64,000 nucleotides of DNA from Bacteroidia bacterium (GTDB lineage: Bacteria; Bacteroidota; Bacteroidia; Palsa-965): assembly GCA_023151315.1 (NCBI GenBank), contig JAKLJE010000020.1:1-64000 (forward strand). Reading direction: 5' to 3'. Numbering within the stretch: position 1 is the first letter of the stretch; every line of letters starts with the position of its first letter. The translations under genes and the position numbers were made by a program. Under the pieces are notes generated by a model. The model had not been told where the DNA came from and searched no databases. It saw only the letters and a list, made by a program, of their open reading frames with translations. Shown here in pieces: positions 54,201 through 60,957 of the stretch.

Positions 54201-55255
54201 AAAAGATTCTGCTGATTGAAGACAACATTGACATGCGTGAGAACACTGCTGAAATTCTCACACTGTCCAATTACGAAGTGAAGACCGCAGTAAACGGCAA
54301 AGAAGGTGTTGAAGCGGCGTTGGCCTGGAAACCGGATCTTATCATCTGCGATATCATGATGCCGGTACTTGATGGTTACGGTGTTCTTCACATGCTGTCC
54401 AAGAATGAGCATACAGCCGGAATTCCTTTCATCTTCCTCACTGCAAAAGCAGATCGCGGCGACTTCCGTAAAGGAATGGAAATGGGCGCGGACGATTATC
54501 TCACTAAACCGTTTGATGATGTTGAATTGCTCAATGCAGTAGAACGTCGTTTGACGAAGGCAGAAATGATGCGCAAAGAATTCAAACGCAGTCTGGAAGG
54601 ACTGAATGAATTCATGTCCGACGCGAGAAGCATTGACGATCTGCGTGAACTTGCCGAAAGCCGCGACATCCGCAAATACAAGAAGAAGGAAACCATTTAC
54701 TCAGAAGGCCAATTCCCGAACGGAGTGTTCTTCATTTCAAAAGGAAAAATCAAAACGCATAAAGTAAATGATCAGGGAAAAGAACTGATCACCGGACTTT
54801 ATAAGGAAGGCGATTTCTTCGGATATCCTGCTTTGCTGGAGGAAGGTCGTTATCACGATGCAGCAACAACTCTTGAAGAATCTGAAATCTGCATGATTCC
54901 GAAAGATGATTTCAATAATCTCGTCTATCGTAATGCAGAAGTTTCCCGCCGATTCATCAAAATGCTATCGGATGATCTTCAGGAAAAAGAAGAACAACTC
55001 ATCAAATTGGCATACAACTCTGTACGCAAACGTGTTGCAGAAGCGCTGGTTACTTTAGCCAATCGTTACCGCAAAGACAACGAAGCCTCTTTCAGCATGA
55101 ACATTTCACGCGAAGATCTTGCGAATTTGGCAGGAACGGCCACAGAAACTACCATCCGTACACTCAGCGATTTCAAAGACGAAGCTCTTGTTGATATCAA
55201 AGGCGGAACCATTACGGTCCTGAATTACGACAAACTGGCCGGCATGAGGAACTAA
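54197..55255 (+). CDS. Response regulator fusion: receiver, cyclic-nucleotide-binding-like and Crp-type HTH
   Basis: The 352-residue protein starts with a receiver domain (residues 1-120; phospho-acceptor Asp52 in CDIMMPVLDG, Lys in LTKPFDD). A linker leads to a cNMP-binding-like beta barrel (about 148-260, with YKKKETIYSEGQFPNGVFFISKG), then a Crp-type helix-turn-helix (about 265-350: SREDLANLAGTATETTIRTLSDF). A receiver joined to a full Crp/Fnr regulator lets phosphorylation control a Crp-type activator. It is fed by the kinase just upstream. Sites that fit its TGA-N6-TCA specificity lie on both sides of the operon. Confidence 0.92.
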   Translation: MKKILLIEDNIDMRENTAEILTLSNYEVKTAVNGKEGVEAALAWKPDLIICDIMMPVLDGYGVLHMLSKNEHTAGIPFIFLTAKADRGDFRKGMEMGADDYLTKPFDDVELLNAVERRLTKAEMMRKEFKRSLEGLNEFMSDARSIDDLRELAESRDIRKYKKKETIYSEGQFPNGVFFISKGKIKTHKVNDQGKELITGLYKEGDFFGYPALLEEGRYHDAATTLEESEICMIPKDDFNNLVYRNAEVSRRFIKMLSDDLQEKEEQLIKLAYNSVRKRVAEALVTLANRYRKDNEASFSMNISREDLANLAGTATETTIRTLSDFKDEALVDIKGGTITVLNYDKLAGMRN

Positions 55256-55266
55256 ATTTTCCTTAT

Positions 55267-55284
55267 AACTGACAAAAATCAGTT
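55267..55284 (+). promoter_or_regulatory. Crp-family-like palindrome downstream of the regulator gene
   Basis: AACTGA and TCAGTT flank six bases, the same pattern as the site at 52884-52899. The centre is about 64 bases upstream of the predicted transcription start of the gene at 55340, near a usual class I activator position. Confidence 0.55.
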
Positions 55285-55326
55285 TGCCTTCTGACCCGAA
55301 TCATTCTGACCATTTATCACTTGAGA

Positions 55327-55334
55327 TAATTTTG
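55327..55334 (+). promoter_or_regulatory. Bacteroidota -7 box for the 130-residue gene
   Basis: TAATTTTG matches TAnnTTTG exactly and ends 6 bases from the ATG at 55340, again predicting a leaderless message. Confidence 0.55.
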
Positions 55335-55339
55335 GTCTG

Positions 55340-55732
55340 ATGAAAATTACAATCAGCGATAAACGTAAAGTTCAGTCTATTCAGGACGATTTCGCGGAAA
55401 TGTTTCCGTACCTGAAGATTGAATTCTTTTCGACGCCGCATAAGGTGGGAGCTCCCTCTCCCAAAAAATTGATCCGACACCCTGCAGCCACCATCGGTGA
55501 GTGCAGATCAAAGCATAATTCCGGTTCCATTACAATTACCCCTGATATGACTGTTGCTGAACTTGAACAACAGTTCAATGAAGTTTATGGACTTTCAGTT
55601 CAGATCTTCCGTCATTCCGGCAAAGCGTGGCTCGAAACAACCGTTACCGACAAATGGACGCTGGAAAAACAAAACGAACAAGGCAAAGCTTTGTCTGCGA
55701 AGAATCCCCGCGACGGAGAAGCGGCGGAATAA
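55340..55732 (+). CDS. Conserved hypothetical protein beside a Crp-type regulator
   Basis: This 130-residue soluble protein opens MKITISDKRKVQSIQDDFAEMFPYL and contains SGSITITPDMTVAELEQQFNEVYGLSVQIFRHSGKAWLETTVTDKWTLEKQNEQG. It looks like a small alpha/beta domain. I have an impression that such proteins occur near Crp-type regulators in other Bacteroidota, but no function is known to me. It has its own leaderless promoter and an upstream palindrome that suggests control by the regulator next door. Confidence 0.75.
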   Translation: MKITISDKRKVQSIQDDFAEMFPYLKIEFFSTPHKVGAPSPKKLIRHPAATIGECRSKHNSGSITITPDMTVAELEQQFNEVYGLSVQIFRHSGKAWLETTVTDKWTLEKQNEQGKALSAKNPRDGEAAE

Positions 55733-55749
55733 TTCCAATCATATTACCG

Positions 55750-56598
55750 TTAATGAAGAAATCCGATCTGTGCAGTAACCGGTACGTGGTCGGATAACTT
55801 GTGTGCCTGCGCGAAGGATGAAAACTGCTTCGTGAAGTCAATGATTCCTGTATTACTCACCACAAATTCATCTGCTTCATACCAGAAGTTGTCGTACTCG
55901 TTCGCGAAATAATTTCCCTGCGCATCAGGTTCCTGCTTCAATGAAGTTTTGGTTTGTGGCAAAGCGCATTTCATATTGCGTCGCACCGCCCATTGAAATC
56001 CTTCCGTACGCGGCGAAGCATTGAAATCACCGGTGATAATCAATCGATCGCGTTCATACAGACTGTCTATTACCGCCAACTGTTTGTTTTCAGTATTCGG
56101 TTTCTTCGATTTAGGCACCGCGTGAAAAACTGCAAGCAGCATAGTATCGCTTCCGCATTTCATTCGCACCAAAAACGGTTCTCGATCCACGCTCGCGGCT
56201 AACTGCGGACATAAAAATCCGTCTCCGCATTTCGCAGCTTTGCTTGTATTCCAAAACACCGCGTAACGTTCAGAACCTTCACCTGTAGTTGCATTGCTGA
56301 TGGTATAATCCCATTTATACCCGAGTCGATCCAATTCCGCATCCAATCGCGCAACAGCTTGCGCACCCGCAGGACCGGTACTCACCTCTTCTACCGCAAC
56401 AATTCCGGCGTTACGCACAATATCAGCTATCACTACAATTTCGGAATCTGTTGTCGAGGCTCCGAAGTTGGCAATGTTCCATGATATCAGTGTAACAGAT
56501 TCTCCTGACAGCTGTGTTTTCACACGCGCGGAAGAATCCTGGCACGACGAAAATGACAGGAGAAAAATTACCGCACACGGAATGATCAAGCGAAACAT
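55750..56598 (-). CDS. Endonuclease/exonuclease/phosphatase family lipoprotein
   Basis: The ATG at 56598 (MFRLIIPCAVIFLLSFSSC) gives a lipobox and 282 residues with the DNase I-like EEP fold: ISWNIANFG (metal-site Asn), IVAVEEVS (metal-site Glu), IITGDFNASP and a late SDHVPVTAQI. Members are metal-dependent nucleases or phosphodiesterases; as a lipoprotein it would act in the periplasm or on the surface. The substrate is unknown. A promoter box at 56603-56610 supports this start over one at 56658. Confidence 0.88.
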   Translation of the reverse strand: MFRLIIPCAVIFLLSFSSCQDSSARVKTQLSGESVTLISWNIANFGASTTDSEIVVIADIVRNAGIVAVEEVSTGPAGAQAVARLDAELDRLGYKWDYTISNATTGEGSERYAVFWNTSKAAKCGDGFLCPQLAASVDREPFLVRMKCGSDTMLLAVFHAVPKSKKPNTENKQLAVIDSLYERDRLIITGDFNASPRTEGFQWAVRRNMKCALPQTKTSLKQEPDAQGNYFANEYDNFWYEADEFVVSNTGIIDFTKQFSSFAQAHKLSDHVPVTAQIGFLH

Positions 56599-56602
56599 GC
56601 AG

Positions 56603-56610
56603 CAAAAGTA
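56603..56610 (-). promoter_or_regulatory. Bacteroidota -7 box for the EEP lipoprotein
   Basis: The minus strand reads TACTTTTG, a perfect match ending 5 bases from the ATG at 56598. Confidence 0.55.
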
Positions 56611-57051
56611 AATGTTAATAGTTTGCTTTTGTAATGAAGCGCAACACCTGTGTTTCAAACAAACGCTTGGTCCCGTGTTCGCTATTACTACGTAAAGCGC
56701 TTCACCCGGGGCTGACTAAGCTCTTCATCGCATTAAATCGCCTTTGTTAATTCCATGATGCAGGCGGAAAGATTAACGAATGCCTGCACAGCGTGCCGAA
56801 CATCTTTTCTAATGGACCAATAACGGCGCTTTGCATTAACTGCGTTGATCTCTGTTCACCGCAAGTCAAAATCAATTCTGCAGCTACGCCTGTTTCTTTA
56901 TATTCTGTAAAAACCGTTGTAGCGAGATGTAAATTGGGATTAACTGCGTTGATCCCGTTACGGAGGATCTCACAGAATTTCGAATGCCGGCACTTCGTGC
57001 CTTACATTTACCATTTCCGGGATTTCACTCAAATAAATTTGGCTCATCCCG
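56611..57051. other. Gene-free region left of the island boundary
   Basis: No convincing gene is seen in this stretch of about 440 bases. It contains an exact 16-base direct repeat, ATTAACTGCGTTGATC, at 56835-56850 and 56939-56954. The second copy lies inside a small inverted repeat (GGGAT...ATCCC). The two frames open here have no domain and poor start context. Confidence 0.5.
56835..56954 (+). repeat. Exact 16-base direct repeat pair
   Basis: ATTAACTGCGTTGATC occurs at 56835-56850 and 56939-56954, 104 bases apart start to start. It may be a relic of a small duplication or a regulator site pair. Confidence 0.7.
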
Positions 57052-57080
57052 AAAATAAAAAATGCCCCTTGCGGGGCATT
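57052..57080 (-). terminator. Intrinsic terminator, minus-strand orientation
   Basis: AATGCCCC (57061-57068) and GGGGCATT (57073-57080) form a perfect 8-bp stem with a TTGC loop; on the minus strand the T-run (57052-57060) follows. It would terminate a minus-strand transcript ending at the tRNA-like remnant next to it. Confidence 0.8.
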
Positions 57081-57091
57081 CGGAATTCTGA

Positions 57092-57118
57092 GCGGAGAGA
57101 GAGGTTCTTGAAACCCCT
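57092..57118 (-). other. tRNA-Ser 3'-end-like remnant, putative island attachment site
   Basis: The minus strand reads GGGGTTTCAAGAACC then TCTCTCTCCGC, which resembles the T-arm and acceptor 3' end of a serine tRNA followed by the terminator at 57052-57080. No 5' half of a tRNA is present to the right. The usual explanation is that an element integrated at a tRNA 3' end, leaving a copy of it at the far border. Everything to the right has the character of an island. The T-loop departs from the consensus, so this is tentative. Confidence 0.42.
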
Positions 57119-57341
57119 TGCATATTTCCTTGGTTTTCAGCCCTTGATGGTTAGGTGAGGGGAAATGGTAGAACAATGGTGGAAGAATACATTTGTATGT
57201 GCCAAATCTACTATAAAAATTTCGCATTGCCATCTAGGGATTTGTCATCGTAAAACCTATGCCAATAAATAAAACTAAGTAGAAATGCCCGTATAACGAA
57301 CTGTCCCAACTGACATTCCAAGCCTTGACATAAAGCACCTA

Positions 57342-57725
57342 CTATCCATTGCGTATCACCATCTGTATTGTTTTCAGATCAAAAGAAATAGCCGGAGTGC
57401 TTCGAAGCTCCTTTGGTGGTGCCCCTGTAGTCCCTGGAAGTTGCGTCCAAACAACCTTTTTCCCTTTGCTTTTCGCATAGCCTACCTCATAATCTACCCA
57501 AGGTCTGTTGTGAGTATTATTTCCTACAAGTACAAGTACTTTCTGCGCCAGATCAATTTGTTCTCGCAATATGTTGGTCACATAAGATTCGCCTTTGGAG
57601 GAGTGACTTTTCCCATCTTCCGAAGTGAAACTAATATCCGTGCCAAGCCCCTGGTTTTTCCAATTATCCACTGTCTTTTTACAATGAATATCATCGTAGT
57701 CGAAGCTGATAAATACTCGTGCCAT
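57342..57725 (-). CDS. TIR-like protein, DUF1863/ThsB type
   Basis: This 127-residue single-domain protein starts MARVFISFDYDDIHCKKTVDNW, the flavodoxin-like TIR fold of the DUF1863 (ThsB) group. The likely catalytic helix carries RPWVDYEVGYAKSKGKKVV, with the conserved W-V-D-Y-E signature. ThsB proteins make a cyclic ADP-ribose-type signal when phage is sensed in Thoeris. Here there is no ThsA gene next to it; the gene runs leftward and is divergent from a second TIR protein, with a palindrome between them. Role in this island is inferred. Confidence 0.82.
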   Translation of the reverse strand: MARVFISFDYDDIHCKKTVDNWKNQGLGTDISFTSEDGKSHSSKGESYVTNILREQIDLAQKVLVLVGNNTHNRPWVDYEVGYAKSKGKKVVWTQLPGTTGAPPKELRSTPAISFDLKTIQMVIRNG

Positions 57726-57788
57726 ATTGATCTTATTAATTGGGTTTTACATTAGTTGATGCTAAAATTAAACAGTATTTACAACTTA

Positions 57789-57804
57789 TCCGTTTGTAAA
57801 CGGA
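57789..57804. promoter_or_regulatory. Perfect 16-base palindrome between divergent TIR genes
   Basis: TCCGTTTGTAAACGGA is a perfect dyad of two 7-base arms around GT. It sits 64 bases from the minus-strand start and 79 bases from the plus-strand start, a position suited to a shared repressor. A second, shorter dyad (GTACC at 57856-57860, GGTAC at 57866-57870) lies closer to the plus-strand gene. Confidence 0.55.
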
Positions 57805-57882
57805 CAAATGATTTAAATTTCAAGCAAACGCGATACATTTATATTACTGATCAACGTACCCAACAGGTACATTTAAATTTCT

Positions 57883-58470
57883 ATGGCAAGAAAGTGCTTC
57901 ATATCGTTTAAAGCAGAGGATATCGGCTTTAAAAAGGCAATTCAGAGTAATACTGAAGTCGATATTATTGACAAGTCATTGAATGAACGAATAGATTCGG
58001 ATGATGAGGAATATATTATGCGTAAGATCCGTGAGGAGTACTTATCGGACTCAACGGTTACGATCCATCTAATTGGTTTGCATAGTGCTGAGAATTTAGG
58101 CTATGAGGAGCAGAAGTTTATTAAGCGGGAATTGCAAGCCTCTCTATACAACGGTGAGAATAATACAAGGAATGGCATTTTAGGTGTTGTATTACCTTCA
58201 ATGTACAGCAAAGTTTTCACCGGTCCATATACATGTGCGACATGCGCAAGGACACATAATGGAGTGGCTATTAATGATGAAAGTACGGTAAGAGAATTCA
58301 GTTACAATTATTACATCCCTGAAGAGGGAAAATGTTCATACTCTGAAGAAGATAGATATTGTGTCTTAGTGAAATGGGATGATTTTATTCAATCCCCAGA
58401 AGCACACATTGAAAAAGCGTTCGAAAAGAGAGACAAGGACATTTCAAAGAAAATCAAAGTGCGTCCTTAA
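57883..58470 (+). CDS. TIR-like protein of the long DUF1863 type
   Basis: The 195-residue protein opens MARKCFISFKAEDIGFKK, with IHLIGLHSAENLGYEEQKFIKRELQASL as the likely active-site helix. It is longer than the ThsB-type protein beside it and carries a Cys-containing insert (TCATCARTHNGVAIND, with FSYNYYIPEEGKCSYSEEDRYC) that could bind zinc or form part of the active site. This subtype is known in defence regions. It is the first gene of a run of four, with a patatin gene 9 bases downstream. It may make the signal that switches the patatin on. Confidence 0.75.
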   Translation: MARKCFISFKAEDIGFKKAIQSNTEVDIIDKSLNERIDSDDEEYIMRKIREEYLSDSTVTIHLIGLHSAENLGYEEQKFIKRELQASLYNGENNTRNGILGVVLPSMYSKVFTGPYTCATCARTHNGVAINDESTVREFSYNYYIPEEGKCSYSEEDRYCVLVKWDDFIQSPEAHIEKAFEKRDKDISKKIKVRP

Positions 58471-58479
58471 ACCATTCAG

Positions 58480-59619
58480 ATGACAAAGACTCTATCACAA
58501 CATCTGGACCCCAATTATGGTCCTAAGAAAATACTCTCCCTCGACGGTGGAGGTATACGAGGAGCGCTAACGCTTGGTTATCTCAAAAAACTTGAAGAGA
58601 TACTTCGCGAGAGAGAAAATGATGGGAACCTAGTTCTGTCCGATTATTTCGATTTGATTGGGGGAACTTCCACCGGGTCTATCATCGCTGCTTTACTTGC
58701 ATTAGGCAAACCTGTTGATGAGATCGTTAAACTATATATGAAACTTGGAGAGCAGATCTTTGGGGAAAAGAGAGATTGGTGGAAGCCATGGGAAACCTGG
58801 CAGTATCTGAAAGCCAAATATGACTATTCTGCTTTGGAAGCAAACCTGAAAAATACTTTTGGTGAAGCGACCACGTTGGGAAGCGATTTGATTAAAACAG
58901 GATTATGTATAGTGGCAAAGCGGGCCGACACAAACAGTACATGGCCTTTGATTAATCATCCGGCAGGAAAGTTTTACGACACGATCATTGGCAAAAACAA
59001 GAACATGCCCCTTTGGCAGGCGGTGAGGGCAAGCAGTGCAGCGCCTACTTACTTCGCGCCCCAAATGATTGACGTCGGAAACGGAGAAAAGGCCGCCTTT
59101 GTTGATGGCGGTGTAAGCATGTCCAACAATCCTGCCTTGACCCTATTAATGGTCGCCACATTAAAAGGGTTTCCTTTTCGCTGGAAGATGGGAGAAGAAC
59201 ATCTTTCGTTAGTTTCATTTGGCACAGGATACAGCGTTTTTCGAAAACATACAAGCGAAATTGAAGACGCATGGATAAAGACCTGGGCAGAAAATGTCCC
59301 GGATATGCTCATGCAGGATGCGAGTTGGCAAAATCAGATCGTGCTTCAGTGGTTATCCAATTCACCGACCGCGCATTACGTCGATATGGAAATTGAAACC
59401 TTAAAGGATGACAACATTGGAGGTGTTCCCCACTTTAAATACCTTAGATACAATTTCCCGATAACTGAAAATGACCTGAATGGACTAGGTATCGGAACAT
59501 TTACAGATACGGATGTTAAAAGCCTCACGGAAATGAGCAATGCCGAGAACCGCTTCAGGCTGTACGACATTGGAGTTGCAGCAGCAAAGGACATTAAAGT
59601 GGAACATTTGAATTTCTGA
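58480..59619 (+). CDS. Patatin-like phospholipase, CapV-type effector
   Basis: This 379-residue enzyme has the patatin catalytic parts in order: the oxyanion loop DGGGIRG (about 22-28), the nucleophile elbow GTSTGS with Ser64, and DGGVSMSNNP with Asp209. It degrades membrane phospholipids. In CBASS the CapV patatin is activated by a cyclic dinucleotide and kills the infected cell. No cyclase is present here; the partner is a TIR protein 9 bases upstream, so activation may come from an NAD-derived signal. A non-defence lipase is less likely in this setting. Confidence 0.88.
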   Translation: MTKTLSQHLDPNYGPKKILSLDGGGIRGALTLGYLKKLEEILRERENDGNLVLSDYFDLIGGTSTGSIIAALLALGKPVDEIVKLYMKLGEQIFGEKRDWWKPWETWQYLKAKYDYSALEANLKNTFGEATTLGSDLIKTGLCIVAKRADTNSTWPLINHPAGKFYDTIIGKNKNMPLWQAVRASSAAPTYFAPQMIDVGNGEKAAFVDGGVSMSNNPALTLLMVATLKGFPFRWKMGEEHLSLVSFGTGYSVFRKHTSEIEDAWIKTWAENVPDMLMQDASWQNQIVLQWLSNSPTAHYVDMEIETLKDDNIGGVPHFKYLRYNFPITENDLNGLGIGTFTDTDVKSLTEMSNAENRFRLYDIGVAAAKDIKVEHLNF

Positions 59620-59643
59620 TTTACTTTTCGAAACACAACAGGC

Positions 59644-60951
59644 GTGAAACAGATCTTCATCAGCTATTCCTGGAAACACGACACAGAAAGTGCAAAGCGT
59701 CTGTATAAGTTATTATCGCCACTGAGCAATAAGTTCGACGTATGGATGGATAAAGTTAAAATCGATGCGGGGATGGCATGGAAACCAGCGATACGGAAAG
59801 CCATTCGGGAGTCTGATTACTTTATCGCAATTTTATCAAAAGGATCTGTCAAAAAAAGGAGAGGTAATACGAATTATGAGCTTTATGAGGCAATAGACGT
59901 TTTGCGGGAATTTCCACCCGACCAGGTTTTTTTGATTCCCGCTCGGGTGAATAATTGTAGCTCTCCTTTTGAAGAGTTGGCCAAATTGAATTACCTGGAT
60001 TTTTTCCCGGAATGGAAGGAAGGGGCAAAGAATTTGCTCAATACACTGGGTGTGAAAACTGTCAAGCGACCAGCCTTGACCAGCGACAAGCTTCAAACAG
60101 TTTCTGTTGCAGCGAAAAAGACTATTGCAATAGTGAATGGAGATATTTGGAAGCTGGGAAAAAACGTCGAAGATATGTCTGGTGTTTATAATCCGGTAGT
60201 GCAAAAATCCGGGCGCTCAACGCCTTTGAAGAGGGGACGCAATTCTTCATCTGCGTTGACAAGATTTAATAAATCAGAACTTTTTAAGTTAGTGTCTGAT
60301 ACCCCAAAATTGTCTGCAAAGAAATCCCCTCGCTACCATTACCGTATCGGCGTAGTTGATATTGATAACGATTTGCCAAACCTCGGTAAAGTGATTCGTG
60401 TTCTCAATAAGGCACAGCGATATTTTTTCTTTGAAACAGTTGAGATGCCCAAAGTGCGGGGTGCATTGCAAATGATCGATGGTTTAAAAAATTATAACGT
60501 TTCACACATTCCACAAAAGTTCATTCAGAAAAACAAACACATGGGGTGTGACTTCATGTTGTGCGTTACAAAATACCCGCTTGCTTTTATCGAAAAAGAT
60601 AGGAAAGGCAACGATTGGATTTTGTCCAACTATTTTTCCGGGCCAAGTGACTATGATGAACGTTTTATGTTTGTTTCTACTGATCAGTTGGACGAAATGA
60701 GCGAGCGAGCCGATAGATCCTTCGAGGAGGGAGTGGTTTACATGATGGTTGGTCAATTACTTGCCTATTTTACCGACTCAGAGTTTCATAATGCAACCAG
60801 GGGTTGTGTGTTAGATTTTTGTGAGAATCGTGCTGATATAGTCAAAGGATTCATGAAACGTACGCTCTGTCCTTCTTGTAGTCGAAAGTTGCCAAAAGGC
60901 GAAATGAGGGATGCTATTATGTGGCTGCTCAAATGGGAATACAAAAAATAA
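59644..60951 (+). CDS. TIR-domain protein with a long uncharacterised C-terminal domain and Cys-rich end
   Basis: A GTG start gives 435 residues. The TIR domain spans about 1-140: KQIFISYSWKHD, VWMDKVKIDAGMAW and NYELYEAI, with Glu79 as the expected NADase residue. A Lys/Ser-rich linker (about 140-225) follows. The C-terminal domain (230-435) is unknown to me; it ends with cysteines at 388, 393, 409 and 412 in a C-x4-C-x15-C-x2-C spacing that could bind one zinc. TIR domains of this type degrade or cyclise NAD. Its place between the patatin and the DRHyd/TPR-like gene suggests one shared operon. Confidence 0.78.
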   Translation: MKQIFISYSWKHDTESAKRLYKLLSPLSNKFDVWMDKVKIDAGMAWKPAIRKAIRESDYFIAILSKGSVKKRRGNTNYELYEAIDVLREFPPDQVFLIPARVNNCSSPFEELAKLNYLDFFPEWKEGAKNLLNTLGVKTVKRPALTSDKLQTVSVAAKKTIAIVNGDIWKLGKNVEDMSGVYNPVVQKSGRSTPLKRGRNSSSALTRFNKSELFKLVSDTPKLSAKKSPRYHYRIGVVDIDNDLPNLGKVIRVLNKAQRYFFFETVEMPKVRGALQMIDGLKNYNVSHIPQKFIQKNKHMGCDFMLCVTKYPLAFIEKDRKGNDWILSNYFSGPSDYDERFMFVSTDQLDEMSERADRSFEEGVVYMMVGQLLAYFTDSEFHNATRGCVLDFCENRADIVKGFMKRTLCPSCSRKLPKGEMRDAIMWLLKWEYKK

Positions 60952-60957
60952 TTTTAT

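Noticed and set aside
56793-57158. 121-residue plus-strand frame and an overlapping 87-residue minus-strand frame
   Set aside because: They cross the terminator and tRNA-like remnant and show no coding features.
57092-57233. A complete tRNA gene at the island border
   Set aside because: Only a 3'-end-like part is present; the 5' acceptor strand and the anticodon arm are missing.
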